Made by a program: the position numbers and the translations under genes
Shown: positions 5,371 to 6,365 of the stretch, piece after piece
Position numbering within the stretch: position 1 is the stretch's first letter
Layout of the letters: every line of letters begins with the position of its first letter
Source: Tannerella sp.
GTDB taxonomy: Bacteria > Bacteroidota > Bacteroidia > Bacteroidales > Tannerellaceae
DNA: 6,365 nt
Assembly (NCBI GenBank): GCA_031279875.1
Contig: JAITHS010000364.1
Location: forward strand, 1-6,365
Direction: 5' to 3'
The notes under the pieces: generated by a model
Told to the model about the DNA's origin: nothing
The model's database searches: none
The model's input: only the letters and a program-made list of their open reading frames with translations

Positions 5371-6365
5371 ATGAAATATTTATCACTGTTTTTAATATGT
5401 TTTGGTTTTGCTTGCGGGCAGCGAAATAAGCAACCGACCGATTACGTCAATCCTCTGTTGGGGACTGCAACTCTATGGACGCCGGAGGATTTGGGCTATC
5501 AACGCACATGGAAAGAGCGTACCTGGGGTGCGGAAGTCTTTCCCGGCTCTTCGGTGCCTAACGCTATGGTGCAGTTAAGCCCTGTAACGCAGTTTCGCAG
5601 CGGCGCCGGATACCAGTATGAAGACACTGTTATCTACGGTTTTAGCCACACTAACAAAGGGCATTGGAACTTGCTACACTTGCCGATGCTACCCGCTACC
5701 GGCGAAATCAATCCTGACAACTACCAGTCGCGTTACAATCACAACCGCGAGGCGGCGCATCCGGGTTATTATCAGGTCTTTCTGGAACGCTACGGCATCA
5801 ACGCCGAACTGACTTCGACGCTACGATGCGGATTTCACAAGTATTCGTTTCCGAAAGATGCAGATAAACAGTTGATTGTGGATATTACCCGCACGAACAA
5901 TCGCGTTTCGGAATGGGATATTAGCAAGACCGGTAACAACATTTTTGAAGGCTATCAGAATGCCGGAGAAACAATGTTTTTCTATGCCGTTGCTAATTTT
6001 GAAGTCGCTGATATTGAGCATCCTAAAAGCGAAAAGCGTGAGGTTGCGGTCGTAAAATTCAAAGATTCCAAAAGCGGCGAACCTCTCGAATTGAAGATCG
6101 GCTTCTCGTTTGTTAGCGTCGAAAATGCGAAGCAAAATCTTGAAGCGGAGATGATAGACAAAACATTCTATCAGGTTCGTAGCGAGGCGGTTGAGACATG
6201 GAATGCGTTACTGTCGCATATCACGGTTACGGGCGGCACTGAGCGTGAAAAGGGACTGTTTTATTCCTGCCTTTACCGCTCGTTTCTCTGGCCTGCGCTA
6301 CGTAGCGACGTCAACGGCGACTACCCTATAGGCAGGCGAGGAGGGAAGGCTAACGGCGGCTTCCG
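5371..6365 (+). CDS. GH92 family alpha-mannosidase-like lipoprotein, N-terminal part (runs off the right edge)
   Basis: The frame is open from the ATG at 5371 to the window edge, 331 codons. The N-terminus is lipoprotein-like: K2, a hydrophobic core, and GFAC with the acceptor C15. GH92 N-terminal domain signatures follow: DYVNPLLGT (24-32), VFPGSSVPNAMVQLSP (56-71), GYQYEDTVIYGFSHT (80-94), HPGYYQVFL (130-138) and AELTSTLRCGFHKYSFP (145-161). The start of the catalytic (alpha/alpha)6 domain is seen as VETWNALLSHITVTG (274-288) and FYSCLYRSFLWPAL (297-310). Family members are Ca2+-dependent inverting exo-alpha-mannosidases acting on N-glycans or mannans. The catalytic carboxylates lie beyond the window, so activity and linkage cannot be judged. 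Compared with the familiar GH92 pattern, there is extra sequence between LLGT and FPG (33-55), and NKGHWN (95-100) follows FSHT. Members of the family usually act in the periplasm or at the cell surface. The gene may be co-regulated with the divergent oxidoreductase operon. Confidence 0.9.
   Translation, partial: MKYLSLFLICFGFACGQRNKQPTDYVNPLLGTATLWTPEDLGYQRTWKERTWGAEVFPGSSVPNAMVQLSPVTQFRSGAGYQYEDTVIYGFSHTNKGHWNLLHLPMLPATGEINPDNYQSRYNHNREAAHPGYYQVFLERYGINAELTSTLRCGFHKYSFPKDADKQLIVDITRTNNRVSEWDISKTGNNIFEGYQNAGETMFFYAVANFEVADIEHPKSEKREVAVVKFKDSKSGEPLELKIGFSFVSVENAKQNLEAEMIDKTFYQVRSEAVETWNALLSHITVTGGTEREKGLFYSCLYRSFLWPALRSDVNGDYPIGRRGGKANGGF

Noticed and set aside
5821..6135. Minus-strand frame of 104 codons opposite the GH92 gene
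   Set aside because: It is antisense to a continuous GH92 frame and has no recognisable domain or promoter.
1..6365. CRISPR array, tRNA/rRNA gene, insertion sequence or SusC/SusD pair
   Set aside because: No spaced direct repeats, RNA gene signatures, transposase motifs, terminal repeats or SusC/SusD-like sequences were seen on either strand.

Overview
The window looks like chromosomal DNA from a member of the Bacteroidota, probably Bacteroidales. Four upstream regions carry the -7 box TAnnTTTG typical of that phylum, ribosome binding sites are A/T-rich rather than Shine-Dalgarno-like, and the gene content (family GH92 glycosidase, lipoprotein-type ApbE, exported metallophosphatase, Tat-exported FAD oxidoreductase) fits. 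This is inferred from sequence features and recognised motifs; no search was run.

Layout. On the minus strand at the left edge (344 down to 1) is the N-terminal third or so of an exported calcineurin-like metallophosphoesterase. A 133-bp divergent intergenic region with a -7 box for each direction separates it from a complete plus-strand gene (478-1773) for a phenylacetate-CoA-ligase-like adenylate-forming enzyme. That gene converges, over a 41-bp gap, on a two-gene minus-strand operon. In transcription order the operon holds an 802-residue Tat-exported FAD-dependent oxidoreductase with C-terminal beta-rich domains (5190-2782) and an ApbE-type flavin transferase lipoprotein (2789-1815). Their reading frames overlap by 8 bp. 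A 180-bp divergent region separates the operon from the plus-strand gene at the right edge (5371 to the end), which encodes the N-terminal part of a GH92 alpha-mannosidase-like lipoprotein.

How they may work together. Four of the five proteins carry export signals, so most of this locus acts in the periplasm or at the outer membrane. The most interesting unit is the oxidoreductase/ApbE pair sitting back to back with GH92. ApbE normally attaches FMN covalently to an exported protein, yet its partner here shows no recognisable FMN-binding domain and looks like a non-covalent FAD enzyme. A working hypothesis is that glycan processing (GH92) is linked to periplasmic flavin-dependent oxidation of a sugar or glycan-derived compound. 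No SusC/SusD pair, regulator or transporter is visible, so a polysaccharide utilisation locus cannot be claimed from this window alone. No tRNA, rRNA, CRISPR array or mobile element was seen.
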